Source: Fonsecaea monophora (Eukaryota > Ascomycota > Eurotiomycetes > Chaetothyriales > Herpotrichiellaceae). From it: a DNA stretch of 64,000 nucleotides. Numbering within the stretch: the first letter of the stretch is position 1; every line of letters begins with the position of its first letter. The stretch covers positions 1 through 64,000 of the forward strand of contig NW_019174063.1 in the NCBI RefSeq assembly GCF_001642475.1, in the 5' to 3' direction. The notes below the pieces were generated by a model that was given only the letters and a program-made list of their open reading frames with translations, did not search any database and had not been told where the DNA came from. The position numbers were made by a program, and so were the translations under genes. Below, in pieces: positions 1-12,522 of this stretch.

Positions 1-529
1 GAGGGTGGTGAAGGGGGGAGGGGGGGAACATCGGGTGGGTTTGTGTTTTAGTAAGAAAAGGTTCAAGCATTCGGCCTTTAGGTCAAGTGTGGGAGCCGTA
101 CAAGTACAAAAGTAGATGTAGTGGATGGAGTAGAGGTGGTAGAGTCTAGTAGGGGGACCGGGGGGAAAGAGCAAAGCGACCCTCAGGCGAGGATCGGTCG
201 CTCTTAGTTGCAGTCACCCAGAGAGTCTGAGAGTCTCTTTGGACAATGGCCCATGTTGGCCACTTCTCCCTGGTGGCCCCAGTAGTGAAGAAAGAGAAAA
301 CACCATCATCATGAGGAGAACCTCGGACACAGCCACTTGCAGGCTCTTATCCAGGCCCAAGTAGCCGGATCAGTCTGAGATCGACCTATCGCTTGAAGCA
401 CGAGCAGAAGTTGTTTTCAACGTTTTGACGGGCACCTAGTGAATAGCTCTGGGATCTCCCAACAATGCAGGCGGATGCGCATCCGACAGGTTTGACCAAG
501 ATGGCTAGCAGTTAGCTACATATATGTAC

Positions 530-850
530 GAGGAGGGAGGTAGGTACAGTAGTTGCCTCTCGAAGGCAACCGCTTACCCACCTACCTAGGTACTTAGCAA
601 CCTAGCCAAAAGGTAGGGTTTACATATCCACCGCCCCTGACATACATAGATGTTCATGATCTGGCACTCTGGCCTGTACCTCGTACAAGGAGGTGGTGTT
701 TGGGGAGTTTGCTGCAGGTGCTAGGCTATCTACTAGGTATATGTTACCTAGATACATACCTAGGGAGGTACCTAAGGTACTTAGGTAGGTCGATAGGCTA
801 TGTCCCATGTACTTGGATCAAGTACCTCGTACATACATGTAGGTACTTGT
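530..850. repeat. TACCTAGG / AGGTAC-rich low-complexity tract
   Basis: The tract is a patchwork of the palindromic words CCTAGG, AGGTAC and TACCTAGGTA, often separated by only a few bases. The word GTACCTCGTAC occurs at 676-686 and 822-832, and a close copy, CTACCTCGTAC, lies at 1396-1406. No terminal repeats or open frame point to a transposon. Its origin is unknown. Confidence 0.55.
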
Positions 851-1515
851 AGTTGATTCCAATCCCCACCTTGTTTGCCATCTGTTCTTAACTCTTCTTG
901 CCCCCTCTTCACCTGTACAGACCTTCGGGGCTCGCGGCAAACACACCCAAGTCGTCGATCCTGCACATCTGCCGCAATTTAGTCCCAACTAGATCCTCCC
1001 TCCCCCTTACTCCCCCAAACTTCCGCCCCCGTATTTGTTTGTCCCTCTACATGAATAGCATAGGTAGTTTGCCAAAAGCCCACAAGTCAAGGATAAACCA
1101 AAAAATAAAAAATAAAATGAAATAAAATGATAACCACCCAACAATCCTGAACTCCACCAACGCCAGTCGCAGCTTTCGGCGGATGGCCAGTCATTGTCAA
1201 GAGCCTTCCACACCTCTTCTAGATCTTGTTCACGCGAATGCTTCCAATCCTACCGCCGGTGCCGCTGCCCTTGGTATGAGGTCAGTGGCGGGTGCCTCGT
1301 GTGACACGTCACTTTTTCTCTCGGATCGCCGGTCTCGCAACCCGAATCAAGGCGTCAAAGGGCCGTGCAGAGCAAGGTCCACGAGGTTGACATGGCTACC
1401 TCGTACTGCTGGGGCTGCTTCGATGATGGGTCTGACGCCGTGTGACCATGGAATTGGTGCGCGTTTTTCGTTTGTTGTCTGTTGGCATGTGCAGCTCGCC
1501 GGGATACTTGTCTAC

Positions 1516-1541
1516 GAGCACGAGGTACGAGCACGAGGTAC
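1516..1541. repeat. 13-bp tandem duplication
   Basis: Two perfect head-to-tail copies of GAGCACGAGGTAC (1516-1528 and 1529-1541). The end of each copy shares the GAGGTAC core, the reverse complement of the GTACCTC word found upstream. Confidence 0.75.
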
Positions 1542-1954
1542 AAACACTTGCCGCTCCACTTTGCAGCCCAGCAACATCCCTCCTGGCGTTTTTTTGGGCA
1601 AGTAATAGTACAACAACTAAGGCGTCTCAGGAGTCTTGACATGAGACCAGTCTCTCCAATAGGAATGTACTTGTATTCCAGAGTTCTCTCGCGGGTGCAT
1701 CCTCGCACGCCCTTGCAGAACCGTGACCGAAGTTTGAACCAATCAATATTCGTGTAGCATTCAACTTGCCGCCCTCATGGCGTCACACTATCATTATAGA
1801 CCAAGTAGACGGAAAGAACAAGAACAAATGCATCCTCAAAACCTTCAACCTTCCATGCCTTGCCAATAAAACACACCGCATGCATCTGAACGCTCCCATG
1901 AACCAGAATTCTTGTCGCACCGTGGACAACTTGCGCATTCTCGTGTCTGTCTGA

Positions 1955-2504
1955 TCATTTATCATCGCTATGACTGCCGGTCAAGGTTTCCTTTGTCTTC
2001 TCGGCTAGTGAGCGGATAGTGCTGCGTTCTTTGTTGAAGGAGTCGGATCGCACTTTCTCGTTGTGTGCGCGAGCTTTGCGTTGTTCTTCCTCGGTGGGCT
2101 TGTACAGGTTGGCGGCACCACCTGCAGATCAAATATTAGCTTGAAATAGTTCGTGACTCAACACTTAGTCCATGCATACCTCTGCCGGTGTGGTGGACGC
2201 CCTCCGGAATTGTAATTGCGGGTACATCGACATCTTGGGCGCGGCGGGCTTCCTCTGGGTGCTCAAAGTCGTTCTTGGCCATGTTGCCAGTCCCGCCTCG
2301 TCCGGTGGTGTACGTCTTGGATTTTAAAGAAGGAGTGGTCTGAGGTTCGAAAGACGGCGAGTGTTTAGTCTTGGTGGTGACGTTGCCTGATGAACAAAGT
2401 TAGACAAGGCTGATTCGCTAAAGGCCAACTGCGGGTTGCTGGAGCATGTACTGACCGGCGCCACCACGGCCATAGGTGACAGTTGCGTTGGCGTGGTTGG
2501 TCAT
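1955..2504 (-). CDS. DUF3602 (PAR32-like) GRGG-repeat protein
   Basis: Three exons (2504-2456, 2386-2180, 2121-1955) join into a 140-residue, hydrophilic protein. It carries three copies of a Gly-Arg-Gly-Gly motif followed by Asn: GRGGAGN near residues 12-18, GRGGTGN in the middle and GRGGAAN after exon 3 begins. This motif pattern marks the fungal DUF3602 family. The yeast member, PAR32/AMU1, is a TORC1-controlled phosphoprotein that inhibits ammonium permeases. That role is family knowledge and is not shown here. Both introns have GT-AG ends and keep the frame. Intron 1 falls inside motif 1 and intron 2 inside motif 3. The protein is shorter than the yeast one. The ATG at 2504 gives the usual family start, with the first motif near the N-terminus. 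Confidence 0.8.
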
Positions 2505-4753
2505 GTTGGCTTTTGGTTGCAATAGAATGGACTTCAAGAATGTGGTAGAAGAAGACTTTTCTTCCCACAGGAGTAGGTTGTGTCACAAGTCGAGATCTAA
2601 GTACGGTGATGCCCCTGGAGCGCTGTGAAGAGGCAGAAAGGGCTTTAAGAGGAAGACTGTAGGATACGAGTAAAATGAGTCTGCGAATGTAGGGTATTGT
2701 TCTAAGTCTGCAAAGATTGGGACGAATGGATTTTAGAAGTGAAGGTTGGCTACAAACAGTGTACTCTGCCCCGGATTCCCTACGACTTACATCACAATAA
2801 GTAGCATTGACGCGATATCCGAGGCTTGCATCATCAGGGCTCTGAATTTGACCAGAAAAATTCTCTGGCGACACGTGCGGAGAGAAAAAAGAAGCCTTTC
2901 ATAAACACGACTGTCAAACTTGCCTGGAGGAGGACGAGGACCAAAACTAGACGTAATAGAAACAGCCTCATTGCGTAGAACTTGCGGCTAAGAAGGCTGG
3001 GCATTGAATCAGCGTTCTTGTCCTCCCCTCTTCGCCGTTCTCCAGACCTTCCACTCCTCGGGGTTCGGCTCCATCAAGGCTGTCCTTCTCACTCAATTCC
3101 ACTGCTAAAAAAAACCCTTAATGTGCACGCGCACACGCCTCAGGCTCAAATTGCCCTTTGCAGATGCCTCCAAGACCGCGGTAAATTCAACTCTTCAGCC
3201 GACTTGATGTAACAGCGACAGGCTAGCACCGGCTTCCCCAGATTCCCCCTCGATCTGCAAGTGATGATGTCGATTGCCGCTGTTCCTATCACACCATCTC
3301 CAAGCCTGCCTATCCTCGCTAGCGAGCGAAGGAAAACAATGATCTCTTTCAAGCGGCGACAATAGCTCTGTTGCCATCGCATCGATCATCGTGGCGTCCA
3401 TCATCTGCCGGGTTGTCCATCTGTCTGCCCGCCAAGCGAGAACAGAATTTTCTCTGAAAAGCTGCCCGCAGGAGGACCTTCTTCAACCACGGTTCACGGC
3501 GGTGTCCACAGTAGTACAGGATATACGATGTACGAGAGAGTGGTTCTGATCCACTACCGTCCGCACATAACCATGAGAGCGTAAAATATTGAAATTTTCC
3601 AACATGGTCTTACCGCAAGTTCCAATCCCAAGTCCTCCAACACGCAGGCAATTGGCCGCAAGCACAGCATCGGCGGATGTTATTGCCAAAAGAACGGACA
3701 CCGGAACAACAATCGTTGACACCGTCTTTGGTATACGCCAGCACAGCGTGTACCTCTCGCCACGATGATGTCCAAGGGCAGAAAAGAATATCCTACCTAC
3801 TCTCTAAAATCCAATAGTACCAATGATTCTGGGAGTCGGTCTGTGGGTATGCAATCGGAAGATCAAGGCAGCAGTAGCCAAGTCGCATTCCCTGGATCTT
3901 GGGTTTGATCTGGTCGAAGCGGTCAAGAATCGGGTTCAGTACCTCCGCTCGGTTGATCTACTGGGACTCCGTGCCGGGTCCTGAAACGAGGGCGCGAGGG
4001 TGTGCCCTGAATGATGATGGCCAGTCTGTCCTTGAAGCCCATCCCGCGTTCCACAACTTTGGCACTCCGAATCAGCCACTGACGCCACGAGAACGAGCAA
4101 TGGTACACATGAGTTAGTTGCGAGGGTGAGGCGGACCTTGCGCTTAACGAGCTTAACGATAAGCACCCGCTACTAGGCGTCATTTAGGCGTAGTCCCCCC
4201 TAGGAATCCTGCTTTGCTCCTCCACCATTCGCCGGGTACACTGGCATTTTCTCCGTTAAACCTGAGAGTGGGATGCAGGAACGTGTCTGAGAATTGAACT
4301 TTTCCATCTCAAATCGTCCATTCATCACTTGTCCACCACTCAGCAGCACCCGTCGAGGTGTTGACACCAACACAGGACAAACGTGGCTTCCAAGGTGGCG
4401 GGGGTCGAGTAGTAGCTGCTCTTGCTCCCGCTTTCTGCTTAGTACGCTGCTCAGCGTGGCATAATAATGAGGTTTACACACCACCGTCGTCGCAGTGTTT
4501 CTTCCTCCTCACCTGCTTGGTGAGCTATCATTGCCTGAAGGGCTTCTCATCTCTTACCTTTGTATTGATACCACAATTCAGTCTCTCGAATAGATTTCTA
4601 TCTTCTTGACAGGATCGTGACTAGCCTTCACCTCCGGTTCGTGCAACATTCAGCTTTGCCAGTTAAGCAGTAGCTATCGGACAATGATATAGAAAAGTCA
4701 CGCAAGGGCAGCCCTTCTGAAGTTTCGCTTCGCACCCTCATCGAGCCGGCGAC
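2505..4753. other. Intergenic, divergent promoters
   Basis: This 2.2-kb region separates the DUF3602 gene from the divergent debranching-enzyme gene. Only short frames without recognisable domains are present. One minus frame near 3483-3722 looks like a signal peptide but has no ATG. I see no further gene. Confidence 0.55.
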
Positions 4754-7700
4754 ATGCCTCCCAAAACCCATCAGAGCACCCGTCAGGTGTACCTCTTGCC
4801 GCTCACTGATGCTGGAGCTCCGGATGTTCCCAACGAGTACATCTACTTGCCTGCGCCGACCGAGCCTGCATACTACCTGCGATTTGCCATTGAAGGGACC
4901 AGCTCGATATGCCGGCAAGGAAGTCTCTGGGTCAATTTTCCCTTAAAGGGTCAACCGTTCGACCGAAAGCGCTATCACGAATTCAAGCTGCACCCAGACT
5001 TCAATCGAACGCTTGAGATCGACATCCCCATCACTTCCGCCGGCGCGTTCTCATTTTATACAACCTACAGCCCATTGCCAGAGTTTGCTACAGGCGACGT
5101 CGAGTCTCCTGAGCCTACACGTACTCCCACATACTATGTCGACATTGAGCCGAGCCTGCGCCTTGGTGGCAGCTGTCTGCCCCTCGATGCTCTGGGAATT
5201 TTCTCCGTGGTTTCCAAGTTCATGGGCAATTACCCTGGGGACTGGAAGAAGCATCTGAGGGGGATTAGTGCAAGAGGCTACAACATGGTCCACTTTACAC
5301 CACTACAACAAAGGGGAGAGTCAAACTCGCCGTATAGCTTGTACGACCAGTTGGCGTTTGACGCGAATCTCTTCCCTGGCGGTGAAGATGATGTCGCCCG
5401 AATGGTCAAATCCATGGAAGAGGAACACGAACTATTGGGCCTGACTGATGTTGTCTTCAATCATACTGCCAACAACAGCAAATGGCTCGAGGAACACCCT
5501 GAGGCTGGTTACAGTGTGGAAACTGCTCCCTGGTTGGAATCGGCGCTCGATGTTGACAATGCTCTCCTCGAGTACAGCAACAATCTCACATCTCTCGGTC
5601 TCCCCACTGTCTTCAACAGTACCAGCGATCTGGACCTGGTTGTGGCGGGCATAAACGAGCATGTCATCCACAAGATCCGGCTCTGGGAATACTTCGTCTG
5701 CGATGTCAAGTCAGACACTCAGGCTGTGATTGAAGCATGGAAAAAAGGCGCAGTCAAATTACCTCCTGAGGGTTTCGAGAATGCGATAGGTGGTGGTCTT
5801 GACTCTCTCAAATCGTGGTCTCTCTCTCAAAAGGCGGCATTCATCCTGGACAAAGGTATGCTGGACAGTCTCCGCGTTGATGGCCAGCATTCGCGTCTTC
5901 GGATTGATGGACGATTTTCGCGCAAAGTCGACCCTGGGGTTGGCGCTGCCATTCTCACCACTCTGTTTGGACGGTACAAAGACGGAGCGGACACCAAGCC
6001 AGCAGAGGAAGAGATCACGGCAATTATCAATGAGCTCAACCTTCCTTTCTACAAGGAGTTTGATGCCGACTGTGCTGCAATTTTAGACCAGACGAAGGGA
6101 AGGCTGCAATACACAAGAATGGACTCGCATGGCCCAAGACTCGGTCCCATCACCAAAGAAAATCCCCTGATAGAGACTTATTTCGCTCGGCTCCCGCAAA
6201 ACAAGACAACAGCTAAACATGACCCGAAGGCGCTGTCACTGGCGGTCAACGGGTGGATTTGGGCAGCCGATGCCATGAAAGACAATGCAGGTCCTGATTG
6301 GAGACCATATCTAAGAAGAGAACTCATTCCGTGGAGCGACTGTGTCAAGCTGAGATACGGCAAAGGCCCCGAAGACAACCCTTATCTGTGGGAGCATATG
6401 ACAAAGTATGTCCGATTGATGGCCAAATACTTTACAGCTTTCCGGATCGATAATTGCCACTCGACTCCAATCCACGTTGCCGAATACCTTCTAGACGAGG
6501 CGAGAAAGGTACAGCCGAACTTGGCAGTGTTCGCTGAGCTCTTTACTGGCAATGAGCAAATGGATTACGTTTTTGTCAAGCGGCTTGGACTGAGTGCCTT
6601 GATTCGAGAAGCTATGCAAGCTTGGAGCACACAAGAATTGAGCAGGGTTGTCCACCGGCATTGTGGTCGACCAATTGGCAGCTTTGAACTCAACGTGCCC
6701 TCCAGTCTACACAACAAGCTCGAAAACGGCTCTGCCAATGGCGATGGCCCACAAACTCGTGAGTTAGTCAAACATATCAGAGAATCCCCGGTACATGCTC
6801 TATTCATGGATTGTACCCATGATAACGAAATGCCCGCTCAGAAGAGAGATGCCAGGGACACGTTACCTACAGCTGCACTTGTAAATATGTGCGGTTGTGC
6901 AACAGGCAGCGTCATGGGCTTCGATGAGATCTACCCAAAGCTTGTCGATCTTGTGAACGAGAATCGCAGATACGCATCCATCAGCTCTGAGGGCGAAGTC
7001 CATACTGGTGCTGGCGAGGGAGGAATAGCGGGCGTCAAGAAGCTCATGAACCATATCCACACCATGATGGGCAAGGATGGGTATGATGAGACCTTCCTTC
7101 ACCATGAGGGCGAGCTCATCACTCTCCATAGAGTGCATCCGGACTCGCGAAAAGGATATTTCCTGATAGCTCATACTGCTTTCCCTGGCTTCGGCAACGG
7201 AAATGGCGGCATGAGTCCTGTACACCTTGCTGGAACCAAAGTCCGTCCTCTCGGTGCATGGGTGCTGGAAGTTGACCAAAGCGAGCAAGCCAAAAAAGAG
7301 GCGCTAGGCGACAAAGAATACCTTGTTGGTCTACCCTCTCGCGTGAGAAATATCAAAGGCAGCACAATTCATACCGAAAATGGTGACACTACCATCACTA
7401 TTGCCGACTTCTTTCCCCCCGGATCGATTGCACTTTTCGAGACCTGGGTTCCATCTGCCGAGCACTCCCTTGGTCTTGGAGCCTTCATCTCCAGCGGGAC
7501 TGATGAAGCGTTCGGCGAGCTCGATCTTATCGATCTTAATTTTGTTCTCTATCGATGCGAGGCAGAGGAAAGGGATACCAGTGACGGACAAGACGGGGTA
7601 TATAACGTTCCCAATCATGGCCCACTCGTCTATGCAGGCCTTCAAGGCTGGTGGAGCGTTTTGGAACCCATTGTCCGTCGGAACGATCTGGGGCACCCTC

Positions 7701-9500
7701 TCTGCAACCACCTTCGACAAGGACAGTGGGCTCTAGATTTCCTGGTTGGACGGATGGAGAGAATAGCCAAGAAAGAGGACTATACTCGACTACAAAAGCC
7801 TGCACAATGGCTAAAGGAACGATTCGACGCAGTACGGGTCATTCCAAGCTTTCTTCTGCCGCGTTATTTTGCTTTGATCCTACAGACAGCGTATGATGCG
7901 GCTTTCAAGAGAGCTATTGAGCTGATGAGCCCAAACATTCAACATGGTCAAAACTTTTTACAGAGTCTGGCTGTGGTGAGCATCCAACAGACAGGATATG
8001 TCAAATCTGCGTCACTGTGGCCAGACAAAAGTGTGCCATCGCTCGCTGCTGGATTGCCTCACTTTTCTGTATCATGGGCTCGATGCTGGGGTCGTGATGT
8101 TTTCATCTCTCTTCGAGGTCTATATCTGTGTACGGGTCGGTTTGCGGAAGCCAAACAGCACATCAAGGCGTTTGGAAGTGTCTTAAAACATGGCATGATA
8201 CCCAACCTGTTGAGCAGCGGCGCCGCCCCAAGATACAACTCTCGAGACTCGCCATGGTTCTTCTTACAAAATATCCAAGATTATACCAAGATTGCACCAG
8301 ATGGACTGTCTATTCTGCAGGAAAAAGTTCCTCGTCGGTTCTTACCGTACGATGACACGTGGTTCCCTTGGGATGATCCGCGGGCCTATTCGAAAGAATC
8401 CACTGTTCAAGAGATCATCCAAGAGATCTTACAACGACACGCATCTGGGTTGTCTTTTCGAGAACATAATGCTGGGCCTCAGCTGGACATGCAGATGCGA
8501 CCGGAAGGGTTCCAAATCGAGGTCCATGTCGATTGGAAAACTGGCATCATTTTCGGAGGCAGTCAGTGGAACTGCGGAACGTGGATGGACAAAATGGGCG
8601 AGAGTGAACGAGCTGGTAGCAAAGGCGTTCCTGGCACACCTCGAGACGGGGCTGCCGTTGAGATTACAGGACTTCTATACAGTGCGCTGAGATGGGTTGG
8701 CCAGCTCCACGAGGCAGGGAACTATCCATGGTCAGGTGTTGAAGCCGACTCCGGCGAGAAGATCTCCTTCATTGAGTGGGCTGACCGTATTCGAGCCAAT
8801 TTCGAAAAATGCTACTGGATTCCCGTGAATCCGAAAGATGACATTGACGACGATGTGGACCCAAAGATTATCAACCGGAGGGGGATCTATAAAGATCTCT
8901 ACAAGTCTGGAAAAGAGTACGAGGATTATCAGTTGCGACCGAACTTCCCAATTGCCATGGTGGTCGCTCCAGATCTCTTCACTCCAGAACGAGCACTGCA
9001 TGCGCTGAAAGTGGCGGACGACGTGCTTCGCGGTCCTACCGGAATGGCGACGCTGGACCCTTCTGACTTGAACTACCGACCATATTACAACAACTCGGAA
9101 GACTCGACGGATTTTGCAACATCCAAAGGGAGAAATTATCATCAGGGGCCCGAATGGTTATGGCCCACAGGCTTCTTCTTGCGCGCGTTACTCTACTTTG
9201 ATCTGAAGCGCCGGACGGACTCTGCGGGGAGAATGGAGTCGTACCAGCAGGTCACAAGACGACTTGAAGGATGCAAGCAAGCGATTAAGGATAGTCCCTG
9301 GAAGGGATTGACAGAGTTAACGAACAAAAATGGGTCATTCTGCGCGGATTCGGTAAGTTTCGCAAAGCCTGAGGAACATGATGAGAATAATATACTGATA
9401 TTTTGGACGTTAGTCACCCACTCAAGCATGGTCAGCAGGATGCCTGATCGATCTGTTCCGCGATGCATCGTCCTTAGCGCTGGCAACCAATGGATTTTAA
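4754..9500 (+). CDS. GDB1: Glycogen debranching enzyme
   Basis: The bifunctional cytosolic enzyme moves maltotriose units (4-alpha-glucanotransferase) and then cleaves the remaining alpha-1,6 glucose. The N-terminal GH13-type half shows FRIDNCHS with the nucleophile Asp near residue 566, AELF with the acid Glu near 595, and THDNE near 688. The C-terminal GH133 half shows WGRDVF near 1111, NCGTWMDKMG near 1273 and the closing PTQAWSAGCL. One 61-nt intron (9353-9413, GTAAGT to TAG) must be removed near the end. Reading through it would replace the conserved C-terminus with an unrelated tail stopping at 9568. Spliced length is 1,561 residues, against about 1,530 in yeast and human. The ATG at 4754 opens the frame directly before the conserved N-terminal region. 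Function is clear from the family. Confidence 0.95.
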
Positions 9501-10163
9501 GGAAGCACATTGACGGCCAGGGGAAAATTTGGCGAGATGGAAGAGAGGAGGACAATGATGGGCTGTAGCACCATCTTTGAAAACCTCAGAAGAAGACCGC
9601 TACACACACTTTGAACCCAGAGAATGCGTGAGGCTAGAGAAGCATAGAGCGCGACAGGTAGAGACTTTACTGCTAGAGGGTAGAGACACGGAAAGGAGAT
9701 GAAGCAACGTTACCCACGAATCAGTCCTGGATGAGCCCAGGAGGAATATTAATACTTGTGCAGACTTTCTCATCCATCGCATAGTTTGAGGTCCTGGGAC
9801 AATATACTATTTGTATGGGCAAGACGAGGTATGTGGCATGTCTCGATGGCAAGGTTGTGACGGCCCTGTGGCTTGAAATGGGGTGATGGGAAGATGGAAG
9901 ACGGACCTATCGGCGAGGACCTGAATAATGCGTCATGTCATGCAAGGCACATGAAAAAAAGAGGTCGAGACTCCAAAGACGCCCCTCGATCTCTCCACGG
10001 AAACTTTTTTTTTAGACCACAGTGACCGCCTCCGCAGTTTGCTTCTCTTCATTCTACGATCATTCTACTTGACAACCTCGGTGATTCTGTTCGCCATTGG
10101 CTTCCTGTCAATTTCTTCAACACTTCTGCCAATCTATCCTGTCGACGTACAAGACCAATAACC
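9501..10163. other. Intergenic, DAHP synthase promoter
   Basis: This is the 3' flank of GDB1 followed by the ARO3-type promoter. A pyrimidine-rich stretch and a run of T (about 10005-10013) lie some 150 nt upstream of the start codon. No other gene is seen. Confidence 0.6.
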
Positions 10164-11624
10164 ATGGCTGTGAGTTTCTGCGCCTCCTACCGACTCCATT
10201 TCTGCAGGGTCTCGCATGTGGAAGACAACTTGACTCATATATGATCGCTTCTTCAGTCGTACTACATCACCAACCCCAACGTCGGCAACAAGGAGTCTAC
10301 CGAAGACTGGCGAAGTGAGTATCCACCTCTCTCCTCTTGTCATTTCACCTTTCGGTCGGTCGTCGAAAACCAAACCGCACAATTTGAAACCTCGAGATCA
10401 GACTGACCCATGCTAATGAGGAACTTTAGTCAGAGGCTACAACCCCCTCACCCCTCCAGATCTGCTCCAACATGAAATCCCCCAGACTCCTGCCAGCAAG
10501 TCCACGGTGCTTGCAGGTCGCTCCGACTGTGTCTCCGTGGTCCAAGACAGGGATCCCCTGCGCCGCCTCCTCGTGATTATCGGCCCCTGCAGCATCCATG
10601 ACCCCGTCTCGGCGCTCGAATACTGCGATCGTCTACTCAAGATGAAGGAGAAGTACAAAGACGAACTAGTCATTGTGATGAGGTCCTACTTGGAGAAGCC
10701 GCGCACGACGGTGGGGTGGAAGGGCTTGATCAACGACCCGGAGATCGACGGTAGTTTCCTGATCAACAAAGGATTGAGATTGTCGAGACAATTGTTTGTC
10801 GATTTGACGTCGAAAGGGATGCCGATTGCCAGCGAGATGCTGGATACTATTTCCCCCCAGTTTCTGGCCGATCTGCTCTCGATCGGGGCCGTAGGTGCCA
10901 GGACAACGGAGAGCCAGCTACACCGAGAACTCGCGTCCGGTCTGAGTTTCCCCGTGGGCTTCAAAAACGGTACAGACGGCACACTCGGTGTGGCGATTGA
11001 TGCAATCGGTGCGGTGAAACATCCTCATCACTTCCTGTCCGTGACCAAGCCTGGTGTGGTGGCGATTGTTGGCACCGTGGGGAACGAGGACTGCTTCGTC
11101 ATCCTGAGGGGCGGCACCACCGGGACAAATTACGACGCCACGTCGATAAAGAATGCCAAAGAGATGTTACGCAAGAAGGGACTGAACGAGCGCGTCATGG
11201 TGGATTGCAGCCATGGGAACAGTGAGAAGCAGCACAAGAACCAGCCCAAGGTCGCAAAGGTGCTGGCAGACCAGATCGCTGCAGGCGAGGAGGCTATCAT
11301 GGGGGTCATGATCGAGAGTCATATCAATGAAGGTAAGCATGAACGTCTTCGTCCCTCTTCCTGCGCGCGTACTCTTCCTCACGTCCTGCCATGTGGTTTT
11401 ACGCCGTCATGCTTACTTTTGGCTCTTTAGGAAACCAAAAAGTACCTCCGGAAGGCAAGGCCGGGCTGAAATACGGCGTCTCCATCACCGACGCCTGTAT
11501 AGGTTGGGAAGACACCGAGACAGTGCTGGAAACTCTCGCCGATGCAGTCAGAAGACGACGAGACTTGCTGGGGAAGAAAGAGGTAAATGGGGCCGCGGGC
11601 CCGCAGCAGAATGGACATGCTTAA
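10164..11624 (+). CDS. ARO3: 3-deoxy-7-phosphoheptulonate (DAHP) synthase, Aro3-type
   Basis: First enzyme of the shikimate pathway: it condenses phosphoenolpyruvate with erythrose 4-phosphate. Four exons (10164-10169, 10257-10314, 10430-11332, 11431-11624) give 386 residues. Type I DAHP synthase motifs are visible: GPCSIHDP, AYLEKPRTTVGWKG in the variant form RSYLEKPRTTVGWKG, GARTTESQLHRE, GFKNGTDG, DCSHGNS and GVMIESHINEG. The N-terminus (EDWRIRGYNPLTPPDLLQHE) and the segment SVTKPGVVAIVGT resemble yeast Aro3, the phenylalanine-sensitive isozyme, more than Aro4. Isozyme class is inferred from that resemblance. The first coding exon is only six nucleotides (Met-Ala), so a model starting inside exon 3 would lose the N-terminus that shapes feedback control. 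Confidence 0.93.
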
Positions 11625-12065
11625 AATTTTCCACCATGGCTGCCGATCGGGCGACACTGGGGGCGACCCTCCACAGCGTGAGCTCAGGCTTGGAAGTTGG
11701 CGGATGGGTTCCGGAGGAACAGAAACGAACAACGACATGAATATCGACATCGACATCGTAGCAGCAGCCGCCAGCCGGAAGCCGAACTGATCGCCATCTT
11801 CTCCCGCACCCACAGAGCCCGGAGTGGCCGACCGACGGCTACGAGATTCCTGTTTTGAAGCATGTCGGGGAAATGACCGGTGTACAGCAAAGCGATAATG
11901 AGGGACATGACGGTGGCGTAGGCAGGGATCTTTCTTCCCACGAGCGAACGGATCAAGATCTAAAACTTCACGGGGGAACTCTTTTTTGTATCAATCATGT
12001 GCCGGAGTCACACGGATTTGGCGGATTGGGATGGATAGATACCACGGCCTCTTCCTTTGCTTGTT

Positions 12066-12086
12066 TGCGTGCGTGCGTGCGTGCTT
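12066..12086. repeat. TGCG microsatellite
   Basis: About four and a half tandem TGCG units within a plain intergenic region. Confidence 0.7.
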
Positions 12087-12481
12087 GCATGCTCGTTAGA
12101 TATCTCCATTCACATTTTCAGGAAAACAAAACCGGGGGAAGGGGGAAATAGGGATAATAAAAAAGTTATGGGACGTGACATACCATACATGACATGTTCG
12201 AGTTCATCCCGGTGCCTTTGATGCCTACATCCCTAGTATACAGGTCGGGTAGCGGTGCAACAGCCGGTGGGTGGTAAAGGGCGGAACACGAGTCAATCCA
12301 TAAATCCACTCCTATCAGTAAACTTCAATCTTGGAGTCAGAGTCAGTCAGAGAGTCGGATTTCAGAGTCTCCCATCCAGCGTTTACGAGTATATGACATT
12401 TCAAGTCTTGTCGTCTCTTTTACTTTGTCCGCACAGCTAATAAAAGACTGAAAAACAACGAAATCTACATCGACATCGACA

Positions 12482-12522
12482 GACGAAGACGAAGACGAAG
12501 GAGGAGGAGGAGGAGGAGGAGG
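12482..12522. repeat. GACGAA / GGA purine-rich microsatellite
   Basis: A run of GACGAA units passes into a run of GGA units, making a purine-only strand of about 40 nt. No gene uses it. Confidence 0.75.

Larger units (their letters stand above)
1..1954. other. Intergenic, no gene supported
   Basis: Several short overlapping open frames exist on both strands, but none has a recognisable domain, a convincing splice pattern or coding-like composition. The stretch holds many copies of short palindromic words built on TACCTAGG and GTACCTCGTAC, listed separately. The right end is the 3' flank of the DUF3602 gene. Confidence 0.6.

Noticed and set aside
1183..1708. Overlapping open frames of 117 and 140 codons on opposite strands
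   Set aside because: Neither has a domain. Both run through the repeat-word region and the tandem 13-mer, so chance frames are more likely.
3483..3722. Minus frame with a signal-peptide-like N-terminus
   Set aside because: The frame begins with GTG, no upstream exon with a good splice site was found, and composition after the hydrophobic stretch is not protein-like.
12482..12522. Possible CRISPR-like or satellite array
   Set aside because: It is a simple purine microsatellite without spacers.
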